A stretch of 46,886 bases of DNA, taken from NCBI GenBank assembly GCA_900539175.1, contig UQAW01000023.1:1-46886 (forward strand), in the 5' to 3' direction. This DNA comes from an uncultured Lachnospiraceae bacterium. Its GTDB lineage: Bacteria; Bacillota; Clostridia; Lachnospirales; Lachnospiraceae. The notes beneath the pieces are model-generated. The model was given only the letters and a program-made list of their open reading frames with translations, was not told the origin of the DNA and did no database searches. Below, one piece after another: positions 15,937-25,014 of the stretch (positions within the stretch are counted from its first letter, which is position 1; each line of letters begins with the position of its first letter). The translations under genes were made by a program, and so were the position numbers.

Positions 15937-17325
15937 ATGGCTGTTATTCAATTTTTCTATCATCTGTTATGGGGCGATCTCATCACAATTCCACTACCCG
16001 GAGGAAGTTCTGTCGGGCTTTCTTTGCTTGTCCTGATTCTGATACCATCCGGAATCTATTTTACTGTCAGAACTCGTTTTCTTCCTTTCCGTCTCTTTCC
16101 GGAAATGCTGAAAATCACAACAGAAAAGAAAAGCCTCTCCCAAAAAGGTTCTATTTCCGGTGTGCAGGCTTTAATTATATCGACAGCAACCCGGGTGGGT
16201 ATGGGCAACCTGGTCGGCGTGGTGGCCGCAATTTCCGCCGGCGGTCCCGGAGCCGTTTTCTGGATGTGGGTTATCGCTCTGCTGGGTTCCTCTACTGCGT
16301 TTATCGAAGGAACTCTGGCACAGCTCTATAAGGAAAAAGACCCCCTTTACGGAGGCTACCGGGGCGGTCCTGCCTATTATATCCATCACTATTTTATGAA
16401 AAAAAACAGCAATCGAAAACGCTCTGGCATTGCAGTATTGTTTGCAATTTCCGGATTAATCTGTTGGTGCGGCATCAGTCAGGTAATCGGAAATTCGGTC
16501 TCTTCTGCTTTTACAAACGCATTTCAGATTCCGCCGCTTTATACAACAATCGCTCTCGTTCTTATTGCTGCAGTTATCGTATTGCGTAAAAATGCTACCG
16601 TAAAAGTTCTGGATATTATCGTTCCGATTATGGCCGGATGTTATTTCCTGATTACGTTGTTTATTATCCTCAAAAATGCAGGACAGCTTCCCGCTGTATT
16701 CCAGCAAATCTTTGCGGAAGCCTTTGGCTTACGTCAGGCAGCAGCAGGTGGATTTGGTGCAGTTCTTATGAACGGAGCGAAACGGGGACTCTTCTCCAAT
16801 GAAGCTGGTTCCGGCTCCGCTCCGTGTGCAGCAGCGGCGGCCGAGATCAGTCATCCCGCAAAAGAAGGACTTTTGCAGGCCTTTGGTGTATTCATTGATA
16901 CCATCGTAATCTGCAGCTGCTCGGCAATGATTATGCTGCTGGCCCCATCTGATCTGACTCAGGGACTTGCCGGTATGGACCTTCTGCAGGCGGCCATGCA
17001 TTACCATATGGGCAGCTTTGGAGTGGTATTTATCGCCGCTATCCTGTGGTTATTCAGCTTTTCTACCTTTATCGGTATCCTCTTTTATGCCCGTTCGAAT
17101 GTAGCGTACCTCTTCGGAGACAACTGGCTGTCTCAGACGCTGTATAAAATTCTTGCTCTGGTCATGCTCTTTATCGGAGGGCTTGCAGCTTACACCTTTG
17201 TCTGGGATCTGGGCGATATCGGCATCGGTCTGATGACTATTTTTAATATGATCGCCCTTATCCCACTGTCCCGCCGGGCACTTGATTCTTTAAAGGACTA
17301 TGAAGAAAAGAAAAAACAACGCTGA
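15937..17325 (+). CDS. Sodium:alanine symporter (AGCS family)
   Basis: Membrane transporter of 462 aa with about eleven hydrophobic segments that takes up alanine, glycine or a related amino acid with sodium. Family signatures include the block TATRVGMGNLVGVVAAISAG (one half of the first long motif), GGPGAVFWMW and FSNEAGSGSAPCAAAAAE. The ATG follows AGGGG by nine bases. It is the only gene on the plus strand in this part and is insulated by a bidirectional terminator. Substrate preference among small amino acids cannot be read from sequence. Confidence 0.93.
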   Translation: MAVIQFFYHLLWGDLITIPLPGGSSVGLSLLVLILIPSGIYFTVRTRFLPFRLFPEMLKITTEKKSLSQKGSISGVQALIISTATRVGMGNLVGVVAAISAGGPGAVFWMWVIALLGSSTAFIEGTLAQLYKEKDPLYGGYRGGPAYYIHHYFMKKNSNRKRSGIAVLFAISGLICWCGISQVIGNSVSSAFTNAFQIPPLYTTIALVLIAAVIVLRKNATVKVLDIIVPIMAGCYFLITLFIILKNAGQLPAVFQQIFAEAFGLRQAAAGGFGAVLMNGAKRGLFSNEAGSGSAPCAAAAAEISHPAKEGLLQAFGVFIDTIVICSCSAMIMLLAPSDLTQGLAGMDLLQAAMHYHMGSFGVVFIAAILWLFSFSTFIGILFYARSNVAYLFGDNWLSQTLYKILALVMLFIGGLAAYTFVWDLGDIGIGLMTIFNMIALIPLSRRALDSLKDYEEKKKQR

Positions 17326-17327
17326 AT

Positions 17328-17373
17328 AAAAGACTGTATTCTGTGATATCGTATCTACAGAATACAGTCTTTT
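17328..17373. terminator. Bidirectional terminator
   Basis: AAAAGACTGTATTCTGT (17328-17344) and ACAGAATACAGTCTTTT (17357-17373) pair perfectly over 17 bases around a 12-base loop. Convergent genes end on each side (symporter at 17325, DUF421 at 17396), so it serves both. Confidence 0.9.
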
Positions 17374-17395
17374 CCATTGTCTCCATCAGGTTCTT

Positions 17396-18106
17396 TTACA
17401 TAAAAATATCTCCTGCTTCTTTTTGGTTCTCTTTCAAAAAAACTGTCACCTGATTGTTCAAATCGCAGGTCGCCAGAAGAACATCTTCGACCCGGTCTGC
17501 TCCCTGTCCTTTGATCTGACTGAGCAGCCACTTTTCATTGTTACCGGTATGACGGAGATTCTTCTCCATAATTTTTCCATCCAGGATTACATTTGCCACC
17601 ATATAGTCCTGCTCCGGAGACAGACCCAAATCGGAAGGGGTTGCCGGACGATCTGAAACTTTTGGAAGAAAACTGATTTTTCCATTCCCCTCCAGAATCG
17701 CAGTTTCAAGTTTTGAAACGTCAAAATATCCCTGCCCCCGGCACTGAACCAAAAATTCAGTTACATCAATTTTCGCTTTTTTCAAATTCTCCCTGTAAAG
17801 CTCACCGTTATTCATAAGTACAAGCGGTGTCCCTTCAATCAGTCTCCTGGCTTTTATGGATTTTGTGCCAAGCCAGGACAAAAGAAGAGCAGCCAACGCA
17901 TAGACAATCATCGCTGTCAGCGGTTGTGTAAAATTATTTTCCAATGAAGTAGCCATCTCAGCTGCAATAGAACCAATCGTAATCCCATTAATATAATCAA
18001 ACATACTCATCTGAGACATCTGTCGGTAACCCAGCAATTTTGTAAGTATAAAAATTGCTAAAATTGATCCAATAGAAAGTGCAATAATGTAAAATACTTC
18101 TGGCAT
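17396..18106 (-). CDS. DUF421 (YetF-like) membrane protein
   Basis: 236 aa protein with three N-terminal hydrophobic segments (about residues 5-25, 38-55, 60-80) and a C-terminal soluble pair of small alpha/beta domains. The pattern LTKLLGYRQMSQMSMFDYI and GTPLVLMNNG is diagnostic of DUF421. Bacillus relatives (YetF, YrbG, YcaP group) are inner-membrane or spore proteins of unclear role. No functional residue can be assigned. Confidence 0.88.
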   Translation of the reverse strand: MPEVFYIIALSIGSILAIFILTKLLGYRQMSQMSMFDYINGITIGSIAAEMATSLENNFTQPLTAMIVYALAALLLSWLGTKSIKARRLIEGTPLVLMNNGELYRENLKKAKIDVTEFLVQCRGQGYFDVSKLETAILEGNGKISFLPKVSDRPATPSDLGLSPEQDYMVANVILDGKIMEKNLRHTGNNEKWLLSQIKGQGADRVEDVLLATCDLNNQVTVFLKENQKEAGDIFM

Positions 18107-18183
18107 AAGACCTCCTTGAAGTTCCTGTTAATCTTCGATGTTGATTATCATTTGTGACTGTTCAGAAGTCACTCTTTCGCATG

Positions 18184-19335
18184 CTATAAAACCGCTGCAT
18201 CGTTCTTAGTATGCCGAAAACTTTTCCGTTTATACAACCATGCCGTAATCACAGAAACAACAGGTACTGCCAGGATAATACCGAAGGTCCCTGATAATCC
18301 CTGAAGAATCTCAGTTCCCATAAAATAAGAATTCATCAATTGACGCTGCGGCATATTGTAAGCATAATAAATAATCATCAATGTGGAAGAGCCTCCGGCA
18401 AAGGCCAGAATCAAAGTGTTGGCATCTGTCCCCATCATATCCCGCCCCACATGAATTCCACTTTTTACCAGCTCTTTCATCGACAAGTCCGGTGAATGAA
18501 AATAGATCTCACTAATCGCAGATGAGATCGACATGGCAACATCCATAACCGCTCCCAGAGATGCGATTAAAATTCCCGAAAACAAAATTCCGCCTGCCTG
18601 AAGCCCTGAGTTCTGTTCAACCAGAATCAGTGTTTCCACTTCTTCCACATTATATCCTGTAATATGCATAAAATGCCCAAATAAAAATGCGATTACTCCG
18701 GCAAACACACATCCCACAGTTGTACCCACGATCGCGGAAAGTGTTTTTATCGAAAATCCCCCCAGCAAAATCAGTGTAAACAACGTAATCAGTATACAGC
18801 ACAAAATTGCTGCCAGGAAGGGCTGAACTCCCAGGTACATCAGAGGCAGATAAAAAAACAGAATGCAGACAGCAGCAAAGATAAGGGCAACTGCCGCAAA
18901 AATGCCCTTCCTTCCTCCAATCAGAAACAGCAGCAACAAAAACAGTGCAACAAAACCAATCATGACAGGTGTTCTGTCATAATTGTATACATTGGCTGAC
19001 AATGTATTCCCATAGGCACTTACGTTTATGATAACATGACTTCCCACCTTACAGACAGCTCCATACAAGTAACCGTCAAGGCTTGTCGCCTTGACGGTCT
19101 TTCCCTTATAAGATCCGCTGGTAATCCTGACTTCTACCGTCTGTTCTCCGTTTCGCTCTCCATTGCTTCCAATATTATCCTTTATTATTTTGGTTACCAC
19201 TGCTTTTTCAAAAGAACTTCCGTCCTCTGCAAGCAAAGGTGTCTTTTGGATCGAGTGGTTCAAAATGACCAGAAACGTCAGGAATGCGGCAGTCAGTAAA
19301 CTAAAGATGATATAGTAAGATCGTGACTCTTTCAA
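18184..19335 (-). CDS. YibE/F-like membrane protein
   Basis: 383 aa: one N-terminal membrane anchor, a small extracellular beta-rich domain (about 35-115, with TVEVRITSGSYKGKTV), then seven or so hydrophobic segments. Conserved features include GAVMDVAMSISSAI and GRDMMGTDANTLILAFAGG, typical of the YibE/F family. Function is not established for the family. It starts 24 bases after the metallophosphoesterase stop, suggesting joint expression. Confidence 0.88.
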   Translation of the reverse strand: MKESRSYYIIFSLLTAAFLTFLVILNHSIQKTPLLAEDGSSFEKAVVTKIIKDNIGSNGERNGEQTVEVRITSGSYKGKTVKATSLDGYLYGAVCKVGSHVIINVSAYGNTLSANVYNYDRTPVMIGFVALFLLLLFLIGGRKGIFAAVALIFAAVCILFFYLPLMYLGVQPFLAAILCCILITLFTLILLGGFSIKTLSAIVGTTVGCVFAGVIAFLFGHFMHITGYNVEEVETLILVEQNSGLQAGGILFSGILIASLGAVMDVAMSISSAISEIYFHSPDLSMKELVKSGIHVGRDMMGTDANTLILAFAGGSSTLMIIYYAYNMPQRQLMNSYFMGTEILQGLSGTFGIILAVPVVSVITAWLYKRKSFRHTKNDAAVL

Positions 19336-19359
19336 ATTTGGTATCGCTCCTTTTCTCAG

Positions 19360-21672
19360 TTATGAGTTCAGATAACGGGACAGCATGACTGCAGCCTCTA
19401 CACGATAAGCACCTTCCGCCGGTGCCAGAGTCCCGTCTTCTTTTCCCTGAATCATTCTCTCATCGACTGCCCAGGCCATAGCCTCTTCTGCAAATGCGCT
19501 TATCGCCGTACCATCTTTAAAATCTCTCAGAGCATCGCTCATCTTGTACTCCGGTTTTACAAAACGGTATAACATCGTAACCATCTGTTCTCTGCTAATC
19601 TCATCTTCCGGCCCAAACTTGGTGGGGTTATATCCACTTACAACGCCTTCGCTTACCCCCCATACTACAGCATCCCCATACCATTCGTTTTCATCCACAT
19701 CCGTAAACGTTGTCTTTTCTGTAACTTCCGGACTTCCAGCCATCCGGTACAACGCAGTCAGGAATTGTGCCCGGCTGAGTTTCTCACTGGCACCAAAGCT
19801 CTCTTTATTCAGACCGGTCATGATTTCTCTCAGAAGCATATCTTTGACTCCTTCATAGTACCATTCACCCTCCTTCACATCCTTATATGTGAATTCAGCT
19901 TTTATCAGATTCTCTTTTGCATTTACCAGTGAAGTATATAAATTCTGATATACGGCAGCATTTGTGACTCCCTGGGAGTTATCCATTGTCTTATCCAGAA
20001 ACGGAACATAGCCGGTTTTTAATCTGGTATTCTCTTCTGCACGATATTCCCCCTGGGCATATCCATAATAGTTCAGCGGATCCTTATCATTATTTCCCTG
20101 AATAGAAGAATCGTAGTTTTCAGTCAACTCTGAGGGAACCTCATCCTTCTCTGTCTCAAGGAATTTTCTGGCCTCCTCTGCCGCATCCTGATATGCCTGA
20201 TAGCTTTTCTTCGTATAATCTTCTGATTTTGCAGACTCAGCCTCACTTAACAGGCTCAGAAGAGACGCCTTGTTCTCTGTCTTTTCAATCGTAAAATCAC
20301 CGGCATATTTATTTCCGTCATTATCGTAAGTTTTAATCGTAAAGGAATTCTCACTAAAATCTATGACAGAAAAGGTAGGATTCTTGGTATTGTTCCGTTC
20401 TGCAATATAATACTGTTTTACCTGATTCAGATTGTAATATTTGCTTCCGGAAGCAGAACCTGCTGCAATATACAAGGTTCCATCCGGATCCACAACCGAT
20501 GTCTGTCCATAGTCAATCGCTTTTCCATCTACAATCTGGTAGGTCCTTGCATAAGAGTGATCATGTCCGGTCAGGCAGATATCAATATCAAATTGATCCA
20601 TCAACGGCGCAAAAATCGTACGGAGATTTGCTCCATCCACATCAGAATGGGGTTCGCCGGAACCATAGATATCGTGGTGAAACATCACAACCTTCCACCT
20701 TGCATCCGAATGACTCGCAGCAGCCTGATTCATCAACGCTGTATGCTCTGCAATATTTCTGTTATTACTATTGAGAATGATAAACAGCACCTCTCCATAG
20801 CTGTAATAATAATCCCCGCCGGAATTTGTTGCTCCAAGCTCACTGGCATTCGGATTATTATAATGATATTGATAATCATCTCCAAGACTCTCATGATTTC
20901 CAATAGTTGTTGAAATCGGCAGACTTCTTAATTGTTTCGGAAAAGAGAATCCTGCGAACTCCAATTCACGGATATAATATTTATTAGGACTTGAATAATC
21001 AATCTGATCACCTGCCGATAAGATGAAGCTGGCATCCGGTGCGATTTCTTCCGCCTTCCCAAGTGTTTTCTGCCAACCCGACAGATCATTTGCAATATTC
21101 TGATCATCTACGGTTCCCTGACCGGATGATCCGGAAGCGCCAATCTGCGGGTCACCCACCAGTATCGTCTGAAAGTTTTTGAAACCGTGAGACTTATAGG
21201 TATATACTTCGGACCACTTTGCATTCTTCCCACTGTCAGACGTATAGCTGTAATAGTACGTTGTATTTTCTGCGATTGCGCCCTCGCCGGTTGTCACTTT
21301 ATTGGAAGCCACATACGTTTTTCCCGCACCGCTTTCATTATCTGTCGTTTTGTCTATATCCGTTGCTGTCCCAGTATATACAACCGCATCCGACAGATCC
21401 TGTTTTGTCCCAATCTTTACTGCAGGGGTTCCTTTTTCTTCTGAATACCATGCAAAGTTCAGTGCCGTTTCATCCGTTCCTGGTGTCAGTATGTTCCTTC
21501 CTGCATCAATACGCCAATCGTATCCCTCCTCCTTTTGTGCTTCTTCCATGGGCTGTGTCTCTTCTGCAGCGGTATACTGCTCATCTCCCTGTACCTCTGC
21601 CAATGCACTTACACCTGTACCGGATAACACAGACATTACAACCAACAATGCCCAAATTTTTTTCGCTTTCAT
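19360..21672 (-). CDS. Secreted SLH-anchored metallophosphoesterase (purple acid phosphatase-like)
   Basis: 770 aa exported enzyme. Signal peptide 1-25 (cleavage after ALA). An N-terminal purple-acid-phosphatase-type beta domain (about 50-165) precedes a calcineurin-like core whose metal motifs are all present: GDPQIG (Asp174), GDQID (Asp222), GNHE (Asn259/His260), FHHD (332-333) and GHDHS (His370, His372). After a helical linker (about 465-590) come three SLH repeats, the second reading FTDVDENEWYGDAVVWG, that would bind cell-wall polymers. Likely a surface phosphatase or phosphodiesterase scavenging phosphate; substrate unknown. The first gene of a pair with YibE/F. Confidence 0.92.
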   Translation of the reverse strand: MKAKKIWALLVVMSVLSGTGVSALAEVQGDEQYTAAEETQPMEEAQKEEGYDWRIDAGRNILTPGTDETALNFAWYSEEKGTPAVKIGTKQDLSDAVVYTGTATDIDKTTDNESGAGKTYVASNKVTTGEGAIAENTTYYYSYTSDSGKNAKWSEVYTYKSHGFKNFQTILVGDPQIGASGSSGQGTVDDQNIANDLSGWQKTLGKAEEIAPDASFILSAGDQIDYSSPNKYYIRELEFAGFSFPKQLRSLPISTTIGNHESLGDDYQYHYNNPNASELGATNSGGDYYYSYGEVLFIILNSNNRNIAEHTALMNQAAASHSDARWKVVMFHHDIYGSGEPHSDVDGANLRTIFAPLMDQFDIDICLTGHDHSYARTYQIVDGKAIDYGQTSVVDPDGTLYIAAGSASGSKYYNLNQVKQYYIAERNNTKNPTFSVIDFSENSFTIKTYDNDGNKYAGDFTIEKTENKASLLSLLSEAESAKSEDYTKKSYQAYQDAAEEARKFLETEKDEVPSELTENYDSSIQGNNDKDPLNYYGYAQGEYRAEENTRLKTGYVPFLDKTMDNSQGVTNAAVYQNLYTSLVNAKENLIKAEFTYKDVKEGEWYYEGVKDMLLREIMTGLNKESFGASEKLSRAQFLTALYRMAGSPEVTEKTTFTDVDENEWYGDAVVWGVSEGVVSGYNPTKFGPEDEISREQMVTMLYRFVKPEYKMSDALRDFKDGTAISAFAEEAMAWAVDERMIQGKEDGTLAPAEGAYRVEAAVMLSRYLNS

Positions 21673-21729
21673 AATCTGTTAACCTCCTTGTGCTAATTCT
21701 TTCAGTCAGTTCTTCTGTCCTGCATTCGT

Positions 21730-21758
21730 ATTATTACTTATTTTCGACCAGATTTCAA
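21730..21758 (-). promoter_or_regulatory. Promoter of the metallophosphoesterase gene
   Basis: TTGAAA (21753-21758), 17 bases, AATAAT (21730-21735) on the minus strand, about 60 bases before the start codon. The IS200 element lies upstream of it and does not break it. The interval 21759-21876 shows only a short palindrome, CAGATAC-C-GTATCTG (21855-21869). Confidence 0.5.
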
Positions 21759-21904
21759 TCGCTTTTGCATACTCTTAGCAATCTTTAACACATCCCATAT
21801 TTGCCCTTAACCTGCCTCTTACATTTTCTGCTCTGCAGCTTTACAGTCATTTTACAGATACCGTATCTGAATCATGACCACCGGCTTAGCCGGTGGTTTG
21901 CTCT

Positions 21905-22010
21905 GCCCCTATAAGGGGCTCATCCCTGCTTGCGCCCGGAAGGCGCACTGAGAGGGTCCGCCTCTTGCACTGCTATTCACAGGCTGGTCCTAAAGGACCT
22001 TTCTCAGTGC
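21905..22010 (-). ncRNA. Structured non-coding segment inside the IS200 element
   Basis: Between the tnpA stop and the right-end hairpin lie several stems: GCCCCT-ATA-AGGGGC (21905-21919), TGCGCC-CGGAA-GGCGCA (21931-21947), GGTCC-TAAA-GGACC (21986-21999), and a long-range stem GCACTGAGA (21945-21953) with TCTCAGTGC (22002-22010) enclosing the last. The second and fourth overlap and are alternatives. An open frame crosses it on the plus strand but looks like chance. Possibly a guide-RNA-like or regulatory RNA of the element; unproven. Confidence 0.4.
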
Positions 22011-22077
22011 CTCCTTATTCCTGCGCATCCCCTTGGGATATGCTTATTGCTTCCGTTCCTGGCTTAGCCTTTTAGGC

Positions 22078-22554
22078 TTATTTTTTTCTGCCTTTTTTTA
22101 CCGGCTCACCCGTGAACGGGTCTATATATTCATTTAATGTCAGCTGATCGTACTCTAAATCGTTTTTCAGCTGATTCTGAATATATTCCTGTATCTTCTT
22201 TGCATTTTTTCCTACCGTATCTACATAATACCCTCTGCACCAGAAATGTCTGTTTCCATATTTATATTTTAAGTTTGCATGCTTCTCAAATATCATGAGC
22301 GATGATTTTCCTTTTAAATATCCCATTATCTCTGATACACTGTATTTTGGTGGTATTCTTACTAACATATGGATATGATCTTTGCAACATTCTGCCTCGA
22401 TAATCTCAATTCCTTTTCTCTTGCATAACATACTCAATATTTCTGCTACGTCTGCTTTAATCTGTCCATATATTACCTGTCGACGATATTTCGGTGCAAA
22501 AACCAAATGATACTTGCATTCCCATGTTGTATGACTTAAACTATTCTTATCCAT
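22078..22554 (-). CDS. tnpA: IS200/IS605 family Y1 transposase TnpA
   Basis: 158 aa single-strand transposase. The HUH pair is HIHMLV and the catalytic tyrosine is in KKIQEYIQNQ. The N-terminal WECKYHLVFAPKYRR and the C-terminal FWCRGYYVDTVG are typical. It appears intact; the ATG at 22554 has AAGGAGG at good distance. Slightly longer at the C-terminus (a lysine-rich end) than short IS200 enzymes. Confidence 0.95.
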   Translation of the reverse strand: MDKNSLSHTTWECKYHLVFAPKYRRQVIYGQIKADVAEILSMLCKRKGIEIIEAECCKDHIHMLVRIPPKYSVSEIMGYLKGKSSLMIFEKHANLKYKYGNRHFWCRGYYVDTVGKNAKKIQEYIQNQLKNDLEYDQLTLNEYIDPFTGEPVKKGRKK

Positions 22555-22686
22555 TTCGGATACCTCCTTGATAATAATTTTGTGAGTTTTGCGGACCCAC
22601 TTTTATATTATCACAGGAGGTTTTTTACTTGAAGCTAAAGCTATTCTCTCCACCTGCCGAGCAGGTGGTTTATTTTATTGCCATAC

Positions 22687-22733
22687 AAAAAATGCCAAAA
22701 GGATCCTGTTATGTGAACAGGATCCCTTTGGCA
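22687..22733 (-). terminator. Terminator of the cytidylate-kinase-like gene
   Basis: TGCCAAAAGGATCCTGTT (22693-22710) pairs with AACAGGATCCCTTTGGCA (22716-22733) with one mismatch; on the minus strand the stem is followed by TTTTTT (22692-22687). Confidence 0.9.
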
Positions 22734-22769
22734 TCACTTATATTTTGAGTTCAATCAACTATTGTAAAT

Positions 22770-23378
22770 CTATTGAAAGCGATATTTCACATAATCCAAA
22801 ATGAGCTCAACCGTTTTGTCTATACCCAACTTTCCGCTGTCAATTGTCAAATCATAAGTTTTCGCATCACCCCATTTTTTGTCGGAGTAATACTGATAAA
22901 ACCGGGCACGATCCTTGTCGGTTGTGTGCATTGCTTTGACAGCTTCCTTTTCTGAACAACTTTGACGCTGCATAATCCGTGCGATGCGATTATTATCGTC
23001 TGCTTTAATAAATATACTGATACAGACATCACTGTCTAAAATGCTATCGGCTGCTCTGCCAATAATCACGCAGGGTTCCTGTGCGATCTCTTTGATAACA
23101 TCGGACTGTGCTTTCAAAACAGCGGACTGTAAAGGTCTGTAATCATCGCCAGCATACCAATTCCCATAACTGTTCATAGCCAGAGAAAAAAGCAGACTCT
23201 GCGGTTTCTTTTCATCAAACTGCTCAATAACCTCAGCGCAATATCCCTTTTCCTTTACAATGCGCTCAATAATGCTTTTATCATGAAAAGGAATTTCAAG
23301 TTTCGCTGCCAGCTTTTCACCAATTTCGCGTCCTCCGCTGCCATATTGACGACCGATTGTGATAATCTTATTAAACAT
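22770..23378 (-). CDS. Cytidylate kinase-like protein
   Basis: 202 aa P-loop protein of the cytidylate kinase-like family. The start IITIGRQYGSGGREIGEKLA carries the nucleotide loop, and CVIIGRAADSIL and the NNRIARIMQRQ stretch resemble NMP kinases. Relatives of this group are often placed beside transporters or regulators and their substrate is not settled. It follows the MATE gene by 60 bases in the same direction, so the two probably share a transcript that ends at 22687-22733. Confidence 0.85.
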   Translation of the reverse strand: MFNKIITIGRQYGSGGREIGEKLAAKLEIPFHDKSIIERIVKEKGYCAEVIEQFDEKKPQSLLFSLAMNSYGNWYAGDDYRPLQSAVLKAQSDVIKEIAQEPCVIIGRAADSILDSDVCISIFIKADDNNRIARIMQRQSCSEKEAVKAMHTTDKDRARFYQYYSDKKWGDAKTYDLTIDSGKLGIDKTVELILDYVKYRFQ

Positions 23379-23438
23379 GCTGTGTTCCTCCTTTAAACTT
23401 TTTAATTGCGGATATGTATAAAAAGTGCCTATTATTTT

Positions 23439-24812
23439 TTACGCTTTTGTCCTTCCTATCTGCCTGAATTCATATATCATAAATACAACCGCCATAAGAA
23501 ATGCAATACCGTCTGCTACAGGACCTGCCCACAGGGCTGCTTCAACTCCGCCGACAGCGGCAAAAATCACGATAGCAGGGCACTGGCAAATAACCTGTCT
23601 CACCAGCGTCAGAACAGCAGATTTGACCGGTTTACCAATCGACTGAATGAATACACCAGAGACATTAACAACCGCAATCAGAATAACAAACATCAGATAA
23701 ATTCTGAATGCCTTGCAAGCAAATGCGGTGTACAATTCGCCTTCGTTTCCAAAAATACCGGAAATATATTCAGGGATTAACTGGAAGCTGAGGAATGCAA
23801 CAGTACTGACAAGAACAGCAGCGATAACACAGGTTTTATAGGTTTTCTTTACACGATCATACTGCTTTGCACCATAATTGAAACTGATAATCGGCTGTCC
23901 GCCAATCGCTATACCGGCAATAATGTTGGTAAGTACAGAGTTTACCTTCATTGCGATTCCCATTGCAGTCATCGGGATATCTTCACCGTAAGCCGACTGA
24001 GCGCCATATTTAACAAGGACATTATTCATTACAATGGTAAGAATAACGATTTCCGCTTGTGTGATAAAGCTTGATACACCAATTGCGCAGATTCGTCCAA
24101 TCGTTGAGCCTTTCATTTTGAAGCATTCCTTAGTCAAATGAACATTTTTTAGTTTGAAAATGCAGGCCAAAGAAATAAGAAACGAAATTCCCTGACCGAT
24201 GATGGTTGCCCAGGCAGCACCTTTAATTCCAAGATTAAGCCCGTACATAAACCATGCATCAAGTCCTACATTGATAATCGCACCAGAGAGCATGGACACC
24301 ATTGCCATTTTGGGGTTACCGTCAGACCGTATGATCTGATTTAAACCAGAATACATAATAACAAACGGAAAGCCCGCAACGATAATACGTCCGTATGCAA
24401 TCGCAAGGAGCTTATTTGCAGTAGTAGCGCCAAAAATGTTAAGCAGAGGGGATAGCAATAGCTCACAGAGTAACGGCAAAATAATTGCAAGCAGCACAAG
24501 CGAAACAATCGTATTGCCTACGCCTTTATCGGCTTCTTTGTTTTTTCCCTTGCCCATGTTCAAGTTCATATACGCCGCACAGCCGCAGCCAAGCAACATT
24601 GCCAAACCATGAGCAAGCGCTGTTATTGGAAAGACAACATTGGTAGCGCCGTTTCCAAGATATCCGATTTTATTTCCGATAAATATCTGGTCTACAATAT
24701 TGTAGAGAGCTGTTACCGTAAGGGAAATCACACTGGGTATGGCAAACTTTGCCACCAGCTTTCCTATGGACTTGACAGCAAGCTCATTCTCCTGCCTGAT
24801 AGAATTTTCCAT
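23439..24812 (-). CDS. MATE family efflux transporter
   Basis: 457 aa multidrug and toxin extrusion protein with about twelve hydrophobic segments and two MatE halves (SIGKLVAKFAIPSVISLTVTA at the start; GMAIKVNSVLTNIIAGIAIGGQPIISFNYGA in the second half). Exports cationic drugs or metabolites against sodium or protons. The ATG at 24812 has an AGGAGG site upstream. Divergent from a LysR gene that probably controls it. Base composition is lower in GC than the core genes, like the rest of this accessory stretch. Confidence 0.92.
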   Translation of the reverse strand: MENSIRQENELAVKSIGKLVAKFAIPSVISLTVTALYNIVDQIFIGNKIGYLGNGATNVVFPITALAHGLAMLLGCGCAAYMNLNMGKGKNKEADKGVGNTIVSLVLLAIILPLLCELLLSPLLNIFGATTANKLLAIAYGRIIVAGFPFVIMYSGLNQIIRSDGNPKMAMVSMLSGAIINVGLDAWFMYGLNLGIKGAAWATIIGQGISFLISLACIFKLKNVHLTKECFKMKGSTIGRICAIGVSSFITQAEIVILTIVMNNVLVKYGAQSAYGEDIPMTAMGIAMKVNSVLTNIIAGIAIGGQPIISFNYGAKQYDRVKKTYKTCVIAAVLVSTVAFLSFQLIPEYISGIFGNEGELYTAFACKAFRIYLMFVILIAVVNVSGVFIQSIGKPVKSAVLTLVRQVICQCPAIVIFAAVGGVEAALWAGPVADGIAFLMAVVFMIYEFRQIGRTKA

Positions 24813-24857
24813 TTATAATTACCTCCTGAATCCTTTGGTTAAAATGTCAACCTCTTA

Positions 24858-24981
24858 AGCATAGCATGTAAAAACCTGCAAGTGAATTGAATGTTATTTA
24901 TTATCAATAACTAAAAGTTATCAATCTTATGTAGTGGTTCACAGTCCTGAGGTTTACTTTCTTTCCCAAATATGCTATATT
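24858..24981. promoter_or_regulatory. Divergent promoters and LysR-type site between MATE and LysR genes
   Basis: MATE side (minus): TTCACT (24881-24886), 17 bases, TATGCT (24858-24863). LysR side (plus): TTTACT (24953-24958), 17 bases, TATATT (24976-24981). Between them ATAACT-AAA-AGTTAT (24907-24921) is a palindrome of LysR-binding shape, just upstream of the MATE -35. Confidence 0.5.
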
Positions 24982-25014
24982 TTATGAATCAAAAGTTATT
25001 GAGGAGGGGAATAA

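Larger units (their letters stand above)
21877..22669 (-). mobile_element. IS200-type element (IS200/IS605 family, tnpA only)
   Basis: A single-gene element bounded by sub-terminal hairpins: ACCACCGGC-TTA-GCCGGTGGT (21877-21897) at the right end and CCACCTGC-CGA-GCAGGTGG (22650-22668) at the left end, upstream of tnpA. Such perfect end hairpins are the substrates of Y1 transposases in this family, which move as single strands without terminal repeats or target duplication. There is no tnpB. The exact ends are probably 10-20 bases beyond the hairpins. It lies between the phosphatase promoter and the terminator of the kinase-like gene. Confidence 0.85.

Noticed and set aside
21893..22075. 60-codon frame on the plus strand inside the IS200 element
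   Set aside because: It follows the stem-loops, with no ribosome site or known protein similarity; likely a product of the repeats.
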